Source of the DNA: Syngnathus acus
Lineage: Eukaryota; Chordata; Actinopteri; Syngnathiformes; Syngnathidae
NCBI RefSeq assembly: GCF_901709675.1
Contig: NC_051091.1
Location: forward strand, 13,488,967 to 13,552,966
Reading direction: 5' to 3'
DNA: 64,000 bases
Part shown: piece after piece, positions 11,355 through 21,730 of the stretch
Numbering within the stretch: position 1 is the stretch's first letter
Layout of the letters: each line of letters opens with the position of its first letter
Notes under the pieces: model-generated
Database searches by the model: none
What the model was told of the DNA's origin: nothing
What the model saw: the letters and a program-made list of their open reading frames with translations, nothing else
Position numbers and translations under genes: made by a program

Positions 11355-12540
11355 CAGTCAAACGTTACAGTTTCGAACGTCCTGGTTCTCGAACAAATCG
11401 GAATTCGAACAAAAAATTCGAGATTTTTTTGCTTCGGTTGTCGAACAAAATTCGGAGGTCGAACCTCGCGAGAGGAGCCGGGAGGACCCGAGAAAACCGG
11501 ACCGCGCGGCCCGGATGCCGACTGACTCCGTTGTTATTGTATTTTCGTTACTTTGAGGATTGTATTAACCCCTAATCATGCCTCCAAAGAAAGCAAGTGG
11601 GAGCAGTAAAGCCATCCTAAAACACAAAGACGCTCTTAAAGCAATGGGACAGTGAGCGCCCGGCGCGCTGCGGTTGCGCGATCGGACCGAATTAAGCTCC
11701 CTGCGCACTGAGGTCCACTTAAATTTTGGAAAGTACATCAGGACTTTAAAAATATTTTCTAAAATTTAGCGACGGCTCTGTCACAATAATGCGACCAGCG
11801 CGGTGCAGTTGCGCGGTCGGTGACTCGCTACTGTTGCGCGTTCGGCTGTGCGCTGCAGTTGCGCGATCGGACAAAATTAAGCTCCCTGCGCACTTAGGTC
11901 CACTTAAATTTTGGAAAGTACATCAGGACTTAACCACTTAACCAGCTCAGTGGCCTAGTGGTAGAGTGTCCGCCCTGAGACTGGAAGGTTGTGGGTTCAA
12001 ACCCCGGCCGGGTCATACCAAAGACTATAAAAATGGGACCCATTTCCTCCCTGCTTGGCACTCAGCATTAAGGGTTGGAATTGGGGGGTTAGATCACCAA
12101 CTGATTCCCGAGCGCGGCACCGCTGCTGCTCACTGCTCCCCTCTCCCCCAGGGGATGGATTAAAATCACACGGGGATGGGTTAAATGCAGAGGACAAATT
12201 TCACCACACCCAGATGTGTGTGTGACGATCATTGGAACTTTAACTTTAAAGATATTTTCTAAATTTCAGCGACGGCTCTGTCACAATAATGCGACCAGCG
12301 TGATGCAGTTGCGCGGTGGGCGACGCATTGCGGTTGCGCGTTCGGCGGTGCGCTGCAGTTGTGCGATCGGACAAATATGCGCAAATGAAAACATGCTTAA
12401 AAAAGGCGGGTTTTATTTCTTGAAACGGATTTAAAAAATTTCCATTATTTGTAATGGGAAAAATGGATTCGGAATTCGACCGATTCGCTCCTCGAACCGC
12501 CTTCTGGAACGGATTGTGGTCAAAAACCAAGGTTTGACTG
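11355..12540. mobile_element. Tigger/pogo-like non-autonomous element with internal tandem array
   Basis: The ends CAGTCAAACGTTACAG and GGTTTGACTG are inverted repeats flanked by TA (11353-11354 and 12541-12542), as in TcMar-Tigger elements. The interior opens with a short MPPKKASGSSKA reading frame that resembles a transposase N-terminus and stops after about 24 codons. It is followed by units of about 190 bp that each contain GCAGTTGCGCG motifs and a 'gacggctctgtcacaataat' block. Confidence 0.65.
11943..12240 (+). mobile_element. tRNA-derived SINE (second family)
   Basis: The head CAGCTCAGTGGCCTAGTGG with GGGTTCAAACCCC has A-box- and B-box-like motifs of a tRNA promoter. The body has a conserved 'gaggacaaatttcaccacac' block. 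The right duplication arm lacks it at the matching position, so it entered after the duplication or was lost there. Related copies are at 31634-31931 (minus) and 48128-48366 (head missing). Confidence 0.75.
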
Positions 12541-12741
12541 TATTTTTGCTATTCTTGTTAAAATCACACTTACATGTGAACTGGAAATGACAATAATAAC
12601 ACATAGTGAAAGCTAAATTGAGCAAATTGGCTATTTCAGAAGTGTGTGTCAAACTGGTAGCTCTTTGCCTTAATCAGTACCCAGGAAGTAGCTCTCAGTT
12701 TAAGAAAGGTTGGTGACCTCTGTTCTCGACAGTGTGCCGAT

Positions 12742-12873
12742 CCAATCACATGGCGACAACTGGACGTTGTCCCCGGGCCGTTTCGTCTTTGTCCAATCGA
12801 CGCAAAGCGCGGAGAGGGAAGTTTTGTGGAGCCGCTCTCGGCCAATGAAAAGCCGAGGCTTTCTCTGACGTCC
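12742..12873 (+). promoter_or_regulatory. Putative manf promoter
   Basis: Three CCAAT boxes (12742-12746, 12793-12797, 12842-12846) and a TGACGTCC CRE/UPRE-like site (12866-12873) lie in GC-rich DNA 160-290 bp before the manf ATG. MANF is known to be induced by ER stress. None of the three CCAAT boxes is followed by a perfect CCACG at the ERSE spacing, so the stress element is suggestive only. Confidence 0.5.
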
Positions 12874-13034
12874 GCCCAGACTCGCGTGTTGGTTACCGGC
12901 GAGTGGTTGTGAGTGTTGCGCTAGGCTAGGTCTGAACAGACTCAGCAAACTCAGTAAAGGCGAAGGGCTTACGTTGGCTCCGCGGCGGCGAGCGTGAAAT
13001 TGTCATTTTTGGTTTGCACGTCCGAGAGGCTCCA

Positions 13035-16000
13035 ATGTTGAGTTCAAGCGGCCTGTTGGTGGCTGTGCTGCTCGCTGCGGTGCTGGCGACGTGCGAGGCG
13101 CTCAAAGAAGGAGAATGTGAAGGTAAGCTGAAGAAGCCCGGCCGGCGGTCGGCTAACCTTAGCCCAGGCAAGTCCTTTCCGAAAAATCCAGAGATCTCCT
13201 GGAAAAAAATTACAAGTAGCCCTGTTCGGTTACCGAATGAGTATGAACAACCCAACGTTATAATTCTAGTGAGTATCATGATAATTTCCGTGCGAACTGG
13301 AAGTGCTGAAATAGAAGCGTCAAAGAAATGTAGCCCAGTGGTAATGTTGGCCGTGAATTTCGTGATAGCTACAAGTACATATTCCGCGCCGGACGGCAGA
13401 AGTGTGCCACCTCGCTGTGTAGACGTCATTTTAGAGCACGAGTGCGTCAAAGTCAAAGCTAGGGCGCCAAATCGGCGATGGGCACTTTTGCCAATTTTCT
13501 GGGAACTGCACTGCCGTTGTCACTTTGCTTTCTCTGCCTGGCCAATATGGAACGAGAAGGAAATCAAAGAGAGCCAATAAAAGTACAGGTTGAGTTCTTC
13601 ATCAGCACCAACAAGTGATGAATGAATGATTGGAGCAAGCGGCCGATGACTTGTGTTGTGGGTTGTGTTTTTGTTGCAGTGTGTGTGACTTTTTTGGGCA
13701 AGTTCTACAAGTCGCTTCAGGAGCACAAAGCGGACATGAAGAGTGACGATGTGGAAAAGGCGCTCCTCAAGAGTTGCGTAACGGCCAAAGGCAAAGAAAA
13801 TCGATTTGTACGTCTTGGCGCAAAGGTGACCACCTCGTTGTCGGTGCCGCCGCCCTCCAATGTGCATGTGCTTGCGTGCAGTGTTACTACATTGGGGCGA
13901 CCAGCGACGCAGCCACCAAGATGATCAACGAGGTGTCCAAGCCGCTCAGCTACCATGTCCCTGTCGACAAAATCTGCGAGAAGCTCAAAAAGAAAGACGG
14001 CCAAATCTGCGAATTGAGATACGGTACCTGCTGCTCGAACTTTTTCACTCGGGAGACTTTGGGATTCATTGCCAGTTGGCCTTTGTCTTGTGCCTTTTCC
14101 TTCCTTCTAATTATTTCTGGGGAAAATGTTTTGGCTCGGGTGAAGGGGGGATCTTGCAGCTGTCGTCCCAATGGCCTCGCAAAATTAATTAAGCCGGCAA
14201 ACGATTGAATTGCCATGTTTCCGACCGATATTGCCGTTTCCGTTCAATGAAAGCAAAAGCGCTCGGCGGACTTTGTGCCATCGCCTCAACACCTTGCTGG
14301 TACACCACAAATATTTTACATTGAGCAGAAATGACTGAGTACAGCCTTTACATACGAATTTAATTCAGTGCGGGACCTACTATGTATGTTGAAATAGTCG
14401 TATGCTGAATCAAATAGTCCCATAAGAATGCATTGTAATTCATTTAACTCGTTCTACAGCCAAAAAACAACGATAACATCTTAATAAATTCTGTAGATAA
14501 TCACACACCGTAATAAAACAAATGCATTATATCAGACATGTAAAAAAAAATAAATTACAAAGAAACATTCTATAAAAAGGGGTTTTTATTGACACTATAC
14601 CTTATAGACTCGGAGATACATATGTTCCGTAACTTACAATATGGGAACTTCAAACTAATTTAGCTTATTTATTTTTATATTTTACATATATTTTTTCTAT
14701 TTTTCAGTGTTTTATCCAATTTACCTAATCTTAATTTAAAACTTAATTAGCTTTTTGTTTTTTATTTTAAATATTTTTGTACGCTTTCTTTTTAACTTTC
14801 ATCTTAACCCTTTCACTTCCACTAAGTTCAGGCATACTTTTCTTTGCTTCACTTCCCTCCTCACCATCACTAGACCGTTTAGCAGATTTTTTAAAGAATT
14901 TCTCTAAAGATGTTTGCTTGTAATGGCTTTTTAAAATGTTCCTGTAATGCAGGGGTCTCAAACTCCAGTCCTCGGGGGCCGCATTCTGACATGTTTTCCA
15001 AGTTTCCCTCGTTACACACCTGATTCAATTATCAGGCTCCTGCAGAACGTGAGGATGAACTGATCATTTGAATCAGGTGTGTTTAACGAGGGAAACTTGG
15101 GAAACATGTAGGAATGCGGCCCCCGAGGACTGGAGTTTGAGACCCCTGCTGTAATGAGTCAAGCAGATGTCATTGATTTGTGAAGCTGTACAGCAAACTA
15201 GATGTTTGTGTGGGTGATGCTCCTCAACAAAGTCAACGACCTATTGATAGCCTAAGATCCACTTCATCTCAGCCGAACATATGACATCCTCTATCTCCTC
15301 GACGTCCTCCGTCTCACTCAACTGTGCGTGGATCTCAGCCTTCTGCATCGCCTTGGATGGCTTGACCGCTTTGTTGACATGTTCTGGCAATATCAGAATC
15401 AGCTATATTGACCAAGTTTGTGCATGCCAAACAAGGAATTTGACTCCGGTTGATCTCAGTCTCTGTACAACATTTAAGTGACTAAAAACATTCAGGTAAC
15501 TATCCATCCATCCATCCATCTTCTTCCGCTTATCCGAGGTCAGGTCGTGGGGGCAGCAGCTTTAGGAGGGACTCCCAGACTTCCCTCTCCCCAGCCACTT
15601 CATCAAGCTCATCCCGGGGGATCCCAAGGCGTTCCCAGGCCAGCTGAGAGACAGTCTCTCCAGCGCGTCCTGGGTCATCCCCAGGGTCTCCTACCGGTGG
15701 GACATGCCCGGAACACCTCCCCAGGGAGGCGTCCAGGAGGCATCCTGATGAGATGCCCAAGCCACCTCATCTGGTTCCTCTCAACGTGGAGGAGTAGCGA
15801 CTCTAGTCCGAGTCTCTCCCGGATGACCGAGCTTCTCACCCTATCTCTAAGGGAGAGCCCGGACATCTTGCGGAGAAAACTCATTTCGGCCGCTTGTATC
15901 CGGGATCTTGTTCTTTCGGTCACGACCCATAGCTCGTGAGCATAGGTGAGGGTAGGAGCGTAAATCGACCGGTAAATTGAGAGCTTTGCCTTTTGGCTCA

Positions 16001-19000
16001 GCTCTCTCTTCACCACGACAGACCGGTACAGAGTCCGCATTACTGCCGACGCTGCACCGATCCGCGCTCCATCCTCCCCTCACTCGTGAACAAGACCCCA
16101 AGATACTTGAACTCCTCCACTTGGGGCAGGATCTCATCCCCGATCCGGAGAGGGCATTCCACCCTTTTCCGACCGAGGACCATGGACTCGGATTTGGAGG
16201 TGCTGACCCTCATTCCGACCGCTTCACACTCGGCTGCGAACCGCTCCAGTGAGAGCTGGAGATCACGGCCTGAAGAAGCCAAGAGCACCACGTCGTCTGC
16301 AAAAAGCAGAGACGCGATGCTGAGGTCCCCAAACCGGACCCCCTCAACGCCTCGGCTGCGCCTAGAAATTCTGTCCATAAAAATAATAAACAGAATCGGT
16401 GACAAAGGGCAGCCTTGGCGGAGTCCAACCCTCACTGGGAACGAATCCGACTTACTGCCGGAAATGCGGACCAAACTCTGGCATCGGTGATACAGGGACC
16501 GAACCGCCCTTATCAGTTGGCTCGGCACCCCGTACTCCCGAAGCACCCTCCACAGAACCTCCCGAGGGACACGGTCGAACGCCTTCTCCAAGTCCACAAA
16601 ACACATGTGGACTGGTTGGGCGAACACCCATGCACCCTCGAGGATCCTGCCGAGGGTGTAGAGCTGGTCCACTGTTCCACGGCCAGGACGAAAGCCACAC
16701 TGCTCCTCCTGAATCCGAGGTTCGACCTCCCGACGGACCCTCCTCTCCAGCACCCCTGAATAGACCTTACCAGGGAGGCTGAGGAGTGTGATTCCCCTGT
16801 AATTGGAACACACCCTCCGGTCCCCCTTCTTAAAGAGGGGAACCACCACCCCAGTCTGCCAATCCAGAGGCACTGTCCGCGATGTCCACGCAATGTTGTA
16901 GAGGCGTGTCAGCCATGACAGCCCCACAACATCCAGAGCCTTTAAGAACTCCGGGCAGATCTCATCCACCCCCGGGGCCTTGCCACCAAGGAGTTTTTTA
17001 ACTACCTCAGTGACTTCGACCCCAGAGATTGGAGAGTCCGCCTCAGAGTCTCCGGGCCCTGCTTCCTCAATGGAAGGCGTGTAGGTGGAATTGAGGAGGT
17101 CTTTGAAGTATTCTCCCCACCGACTCACGACGTCCCGAGTCGAGGTCAGCAGCACGCCATCCCCACTGTAAACAGTGTTGACGTTGCACTGCTTCCCCCT
17201 CCTGAGACGCCGGATGGTGGACCAGAATTTCCTCGAAGCCATCCCGAAGTCATTCTCCATGGCCTCGCCAAACTCCTCCCACGCCCGGGTTTTTGCCTCA
17301 GCAACCGCTGAAGCCGCGTTCCGCTTGGCCATCCGGTACCTGTCAGCTGCCTCCGGAGTCCCGCATGCCAGAACGGCCCGATAGCACTCCTTCTTCAGCT
17401 TGACGGCATCCCTTACCGCCGGTGTCCACCAGCGGGTTCGGGGATTGCCGCCACGACAGGCACCAACGACCTTACGGCCACAGCTCCGGTCGGCCGCCTC
17501 AACAATGGAGGCGCGGAACATGGTCCACTTGGACTCAATGTCCCCCGCCTCCCCCGGGACGTGGGAAAAGCTCTGCCGGAGGTGGGAGTTGAAGCTCTTC
17601 CTGACAGGGGATTCTGCCAGACGTTCCCAGCAGACCCTCACAGAGCGTTTGGGTCTGCCAGGTCGGACCGGCATCTTCCCCCACCATCGGAGCCAACCCA
17701 CCACCAGGTGGTGATCAGTTGACAGCTCCGCCCCTCTCTTCGCCCGAGTGTCCAAAACATGCGGCCGCAAAGCCGATGACACGACTACAAAGTCGATCAT
17801 CGAACTGCGGCCAAGGGTGTCCTGGTGCCAAGTGCACACATAGACACCCTTATGTTTGAACATGGTGTTCATTATAGAAAATCCGTGTCGAGCACAGAAG
17901 TCCAATAATAGAACACCGCTCGGGTTCAGATCGGAGGGGCCGTTTCTCCCAATCACGCCCTTCCGGGTCTCACTGTCATTGCCCACGTGAGCATTGAAGT
18001 CCCCAGTAGAACAATGGAGTCCCCAGAAGGAGCGCTCTCCAGCACTTCCTCCAGGGACCCCAAGAAGGGTGGGTACTCTGAGCTGCTGTTGGGTGCATAG
18101 ACACAAACAACAGTCAGGACCCGTCCCCCCACCCGAAGGCGGAGGGAGGCTACCCTCTCGTTCACCGGGGTGAACCCCAATGTGCAGGCGCCCAGCTGGG
18201 GAGCAATAAGTATACCCACACCTGCTCGACGCCTCTCACCGTGGGCAACTCCAGAGTGGAAGAGAGTCCAGCCCCTCTCGAGAGGGCTAGTACCGGAACC
18301 CAAACTGTGTGTGGAGGCAAGTCCGACTATATCTCGTCGGAACTTTTCTGCCTCGCACACCAGTTCGGGCTCCTTTCCAGCCAGAGAGGTGACATTCCAT
18401 GTCCCAAGAGCCAGCTTCTGCAGCCGGGGATCGGACCGCCAAGATTCCTGGCTTTGGCCGCCGCCCAGCTCACAATGCACCCGACCCCTTTGGCCCCTCC
18501 CACAGGTGGTGAGCCCATGGAAAGGGGGACCCACTGTTCCTTTTCGGGCTGTGCCCGGCCGGGCCCCATGGGCGAAGGCCCGGCCACCAGACGCTCGCCT
18601 TCGAGCCCCACCTCCAGGCCTGGCTCCAGAGGGGGGCCCCGGTGACCCGCGTCCGGGCGAGGGAAGTCTGAGTCCATATACAGTGCCTTGCGAAGGTATT
18701 CGGCCCCCTTGAACCTTTCAACATTTCGCCACATTTCAGGCTTCAAACATAAAGATATAAAATTTTAATTTATTGTCAAGAATCAACAACAAGTGGGACA
18801 AAATCGTGAAGTGGAACGAAATTTATTGGATAATTTAAACTTTTTTAACAAATAAAAAACTGAAAAGTGGGGCGTGCAATATTATTCGGCCCCTTTACTT
18901 TCAGTGCAGCAAACTCACTCCAGAAGTTCAGTGAGGATCTTTGAATGATCCAATGTTGTCCTAAATGACTGATGATGATAAATAGAATGCACCGGTGTGT

Positions 19001-21612
19001 AATCAAGTCTCCCTATAAATGCACCTGCTCTTTGATAGTCTCAGGGTTCTGTTTAAAGCGCAGAGAGAACCATGAAGACAAAGGAACACACCAGGCAGGT
19101 CCGAGATACTGTTGTGGAGAAGTTTAAAGCCGGATTTGGATACAAAAAGATTTCCCAAGCTTTAAACATCTCAAGGAGCACTGTGCAAGCAATTATATTG
19201 AAATGGAAGGAGTATCAGACCACTGCAAATCTACCAAGACCCAGCCGCCCCTCCAAACTTTCATCTCAAACAAGGAGAAGACTGATCAGAGATGCAGCCA
19301 AGAGGCCCATGATCACTCTGGATGAACTGCAGATAACTACAGCTGAGGTGGGAGAGTCTGTCCATAGGACAACAATCAGTCGTGCACTGCACAAATCTGG
19401 CCTTCATGGAAGAGTGGCAAGAAGAAAGCCATTTCTCAAAGATATTCATAAAAAGTCTCGTTTAAAGTTTGCCACAAGCCACTGGGAGACACACCAAACA
19501 TGTGGAAGAAGGTGCTCTGGTCAGATGAAACCAAAATCGAACTTTTTGGCCACAATGCAAAACGATATGTTTGGCGTAAAAGCAACACAGCTCATCACCC
19601 TGAACACACCATCCCCACTGTCAAACATGGTGGTGGCAGCATCATGGTTTGGGCCTACTTTTCTTCAGCAGGGACAGGGAAGATGGCTAAAATTGATGGG
19701 AAGATGGATGGAGCCAAATACAGGACCATTCTGGAAGAAAACCTGTTGGAGTCTGCAAAAGACCTGAGACTGGGACGGAGATTTATCTTCCAACAGGACA
19801 ATGATCCAAAACATAAAGCCAAATCTACAATGGAATGGTTCACAAATAGACGTATCCTGGTGTTAGAATGGCCAAGTCAAAGTCCAGACCTGAATCCAAT
19901 CGAGAATCTGTGGAAAGAGCTGAAGACTGCTGTTCACAAACGCTCTCCATCCAACCTCACTGAGCTCGAGCTGTTTTGCAAGGAAGAATGGGCAAGAATT
20001 CCAGTCTCTCGATGTGCAAAACTGATAGAGACATACCCCAAGCGACTTGCAGCTGTAATTGCAGCAAAAGGTGGCGCTAAAAAGTATTAGCGCAAGGGGG
20101 CCGAATAATATTGCACGCCCCACTTGTCAGTTTTTTATTTGTTAAAAAAGTTTAAATTATCCAATAAATGTTGTTCCACTTCACGATTGTGTCCCACTTG
20201 TTGTTGATTCTTGACAAAAAATTAAACTTTTATATCTTTGTTTGAAGCCTGAAATGTCGCGAAATGTTAAGGTTCAAGGGAGCCGAATACTTTCGCAAGG
20301 CACTGTATGTTTTTCTTCATAAGGGGCTTTTTGAGCCGTGCTTTGTCTGGCCCCTCACCTAGGACCCTTTTGCCATGGGTGACCCTACCAGGGGCATTAA
20401 GCCTGAGACAACATGGCTCCTAGGATCATTGGGACACGCAAACCCCTCCACCACGGTAAGGTGACGACTCACGGAGGGGCATTCAGATAACTAACAACAT
20501 TTAAGTGACGAGAACAGGATGTTATTGCACAGTGATGACTCTGCGTCTCAATGAGGGGTGAGAGTTCATTACAGCGACAGCCTGGGGGAAGAAGCTGTGT
20601 CTGTGCTGGTTTTGGCGTACAACGCTCTGTAATGCTGTCCGGAGTTTGAACAGACTGTGTCCCGAGTGAGAAGGGTCTGCGGAGATGTAACTTGGACGTT
20701 TCCTGGTCCTGGACAGGTACAAGTCTTGGATAGATTGGCGGTCGGTCCCGATTATCATTTCTGCAAACCTAATTGTCCGTTGCGGTCTGTGCTTGACTTG
20801 TTTGGTGGCCGATCCAAACTAGACAGTGATGGAGGTGCAGAGGATATTACATGGCAAGATCACGCACTTCGTGCTCATTTTTTCACGTGTTTTGTTTTAA
20901 TTGTAAGGAAATCATCTCCCAATTGCATTTTTCACCACTACTACCATTTACGTTAGCCGCCTTAGGACCGATGATATAACGTGATGTTGACTGACGTCAT
21001 TCCGATGTGCCACCGTATTGCGGGACAACCATGATGACGTATGTTGGTAATTACTTGATTTTGAGTCGCTCGAATTTCACATCGTATGTTGAAAATTTCG
21101 TATGTTTAAGCAATTGTATGTCGAGGTTTGACTGTACTGTTATTTTTACGAGTTAGGCACGCTGATATTGGAAGGCCTTAATGTGGAAAAACTCGTATGT
21201 CAACTGTAGCGCTTTTGTTTCTTGCAATGCCTTTTTTAAAAAAAAAAAAATTAATTTTTTTATCACTGGCGAGAGGAGGCAAATGTGCCAGGCAAATGTG
21301 GCAAAGGTGACTGAAACGTGGGCAGCGACTGTCGAGAACGTGTATACAACAGCGTATTCGCGGGCTGTCCGCTGGTGAGCCATCCCAAAGATGAAGAGAC
21401 AAATTGAATCTTTTGCGTGTGATTGTGCAGACAAGCAAATGGACCTGAGCTCTGTGGACCTGAAAAAGCTGAAGGTCAAGGACCTGAAGAAGATTCTGGA
21501 AGAGTGGGGCGAGTCGTGCAAAGGCTGCGCCGAAAAGGCGGACTTCATCCGCAAGATCGCCGAGCTGATGCCCAAGTACGCGCCTGGCGCCGTCACACGG
21601 ACTGACCTCTGA
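13035..21612 (+). CDS. manf: manf, mesencephalic astrocyte-derived neurotrophic factor (4 exons)
   Basis: Model: join(13035..13122, 13680..13807, 13882..14023, 21431..21612), 179 residues, the usual length. Exon 1 encodes a signal peptide ([16 protein letters not shown]) and the start of the mature protein, LKEGECE. Exons 2 and 3 give the saposin-like N domain with [30 protein letters not shown] and [17 protein letters not shown]. Exon 4 gives the SAP-like C domain with the CKGC redox motif and the C-terminal RTDL, an ER-retention-like tail. The spacing of the conserved cysteines is kept. MANF is an ER-resident, stress-secreted protein that regulates BiP and protects neurons and secretory cells. 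Introns 1 and 2 are short; intron 3 is 7.4 kb because of nested transposons. It stands next to rbm15b as in mammals. Confidence 0.96.
14767..14960 (-). pseudogene. Tigger/pogo transposase C-terminal fragment
   Basis: The peptide contains [19 protein letters not shown] followed by a Lys/Glu-rich tail. Tigger-type transposases often end with a Q(T/S)xLxxFF-K motif of this kind. Only the last 60 or so residues remain; the DDE domain is absent. The upper end overlaps the 14950-15148 element. Confidence 0.5.
14950..15148. mobile_element. Short hAT-type MITE
   Basis: A 199-bp near-palindrome starts CAGGGGTCTCAAACTCCAG and ends with its reverse complement. An exact 8-bp target duplication, CTGTAATG, lies at 14942-14949 and 15149-15156, diagnostic of hAT insertion. 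Confidence 0.9.
15530..18534 (-). pseudogene. LINE ORF2: endonuclease and reverse transcriptase, frameshifted
   Basis: From 18534 downwards, [16 protein letters not shown] opens an AP-type endonuclease domain, continued in another frame by [10 protein letters not shown] and the STDHHLVV motif. The 688-residue block (18106-16040) carries the reverse transcriptase, with [16 protein letters not shown], the [12 protein letters not shown] block, [12 protein letters not shown] and the catalytic box [12 protein letters not shown] third frame (16040-15675) gives the C-terminal region ([20 protein letters not shown] ... [10 protein letters not shown]), and the frame at 15760-15530 the last part. Frameshifts near 18000 and 16040 disable it. 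Confidence 0.88.
18681..20305 (+). mobile_element. Tc1-like transposon, nearly intact
   Basis: A full-length 1,625-bp element. Its terminal repeats start CAGTGCCTTGCGAAGGTATT on the left, with the inverted equivalent on the right, and the target TA lies at 18679-18680 and 20306-20307. Inner repeats of about 200 bp are also kept. It sits in the 5' part of the LINE and is the youngest layer of the nest. Confidence 0.95.
19072..20090 (+). pseudogene. Tc1 transposase with a single frameshift
   Basis: The frame from ATG 19072 gives the paired-type DNA-binding half ([18 protein letters not shown], then [16 protein letters not shown]). After about 19482 the reading moves to the next frame, with [36 protein letters not shown] and [11 protein letters not shown], ending AAKGGAKKY at 20090. 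The aspartates in WSDE and QQDND and the glutamate in PIENLW form the DDE triad, and the last two are 34 residues apart (DD34E). One missing base near 19482 explains the shift; no other lesion was seen. The host is a manf intron, on the same strand as manf. Confidence 0.9.
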
Positions 21613-21724
21613 GCGGCGAGGAGCGGCTCCCGCCTCCCCCTTATCTTTTTTTTCTTCTTCTCCTCACTCAGGATGCCGGCAGGCAGACAGCACCCCCTGT
21701 TTGTGACTTGATGTTTGTGTTTGT

Positions 21725-21730
21725 ATTAAA
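21725..21730 (+). terminator. polyadenylation signal of manf
   Basis: ATTAAA lies 113 bases after the manf stop codon; it is the first usable signal downstream. Confidence 0.6.

Larger units (their letters stand above)
8626..12695. repeat. Left arm of large inverted duplication
   Basis: This stretch is repeated in reverse complement at about 27927-44367. Matching landmarks are the intron 1 part of sdc4 (8821-9027 against 34355-34561), sdc4 exon 1 (9885-9974 against 33460-33549), the GT-rich upstream block (9968-10213 against 33221-33466), the block at 11053-11271 (against 30344-30562) and the Tigger-like element. The two arms are near-identical where they align. The left arm has one private insertion, a SINE at 11943-12240. 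Its outer edge lies about 300 bp from sdc4 exon 2, and its inner edge lies inside the end of a hAT-like element just before the manf promoter. Confidence 0.9.
11227..12722. mobile_element. hAT-like element (CAGGGGTCACCAAC ends) with nested insertions
   Basis: The left end CAGGGGTCACCAACACGG pairs with the right end GGTTGGTGACCTCTG. The interior is mostly a Tigger-like element. A truncated copy lies in the right duplication arm and a third, independent copy is at 44520-45393. No clear 8-bp target duplication is left. Confidence 0.6.
15502..20479 (-). mobile_element. LINE (non-LTR retrotransposon) with GGAT tail, interrupted by Tc1
   Basis: The minus-strand element ends in (GGAT)n at 15502-15518. 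It has a 13-bp target duplication with one mismatch, CATTCAGGTAACT (15489-15501) and CATTCAGATAACT (20480-20492). It encodes an endonuclease and a reverse transcriptase; the 5' leader (20308-20479) is cut off by a Tc1 at 18681-20305. The family is common in fish; I do not assign the clade. Confidence 0.88.
15394..20790 (-). mobile_element. LINE 3'-end fragment split by a younger LINE
   Basis: The right part (20493-20790) encodes on the minus strand the C-terminus of a LINE protein ([13 protein letters not shown] ... [15 protein letters not shown], then a stop at 20522). The left part (15394-15501) is its 3' UTR, with 'gccaaacaaggaatttgactc'. The two parts are joined once the 15502-20479 element is removed. 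Confidence 0.7.
14342..21134 (-). mobile_element. Tigger-like element remnant that hosts later insertions in manf intron 3
   Basis: The left end CAGCCTTTACATACGAATTT and the inverted right end CAGTCAAACCTCGACATAC are related terminal repeats flanked by TA (14340-14341 and 21135-21136). A minus-strand reading frame at 14767-14961 looks like a Tigger transposase C-terminus. All other elements in intron 3 lie inside it, so it is the oldest layer. Confidence 0.55.

Noticed and set aside
13014-13580. 188-codon frame running past manf exon 1
   Set aside because: Starts at a TTG and continues through intron 1; the GTAAGC donor at 13123 and the in-frame exon 2 explain the gene.
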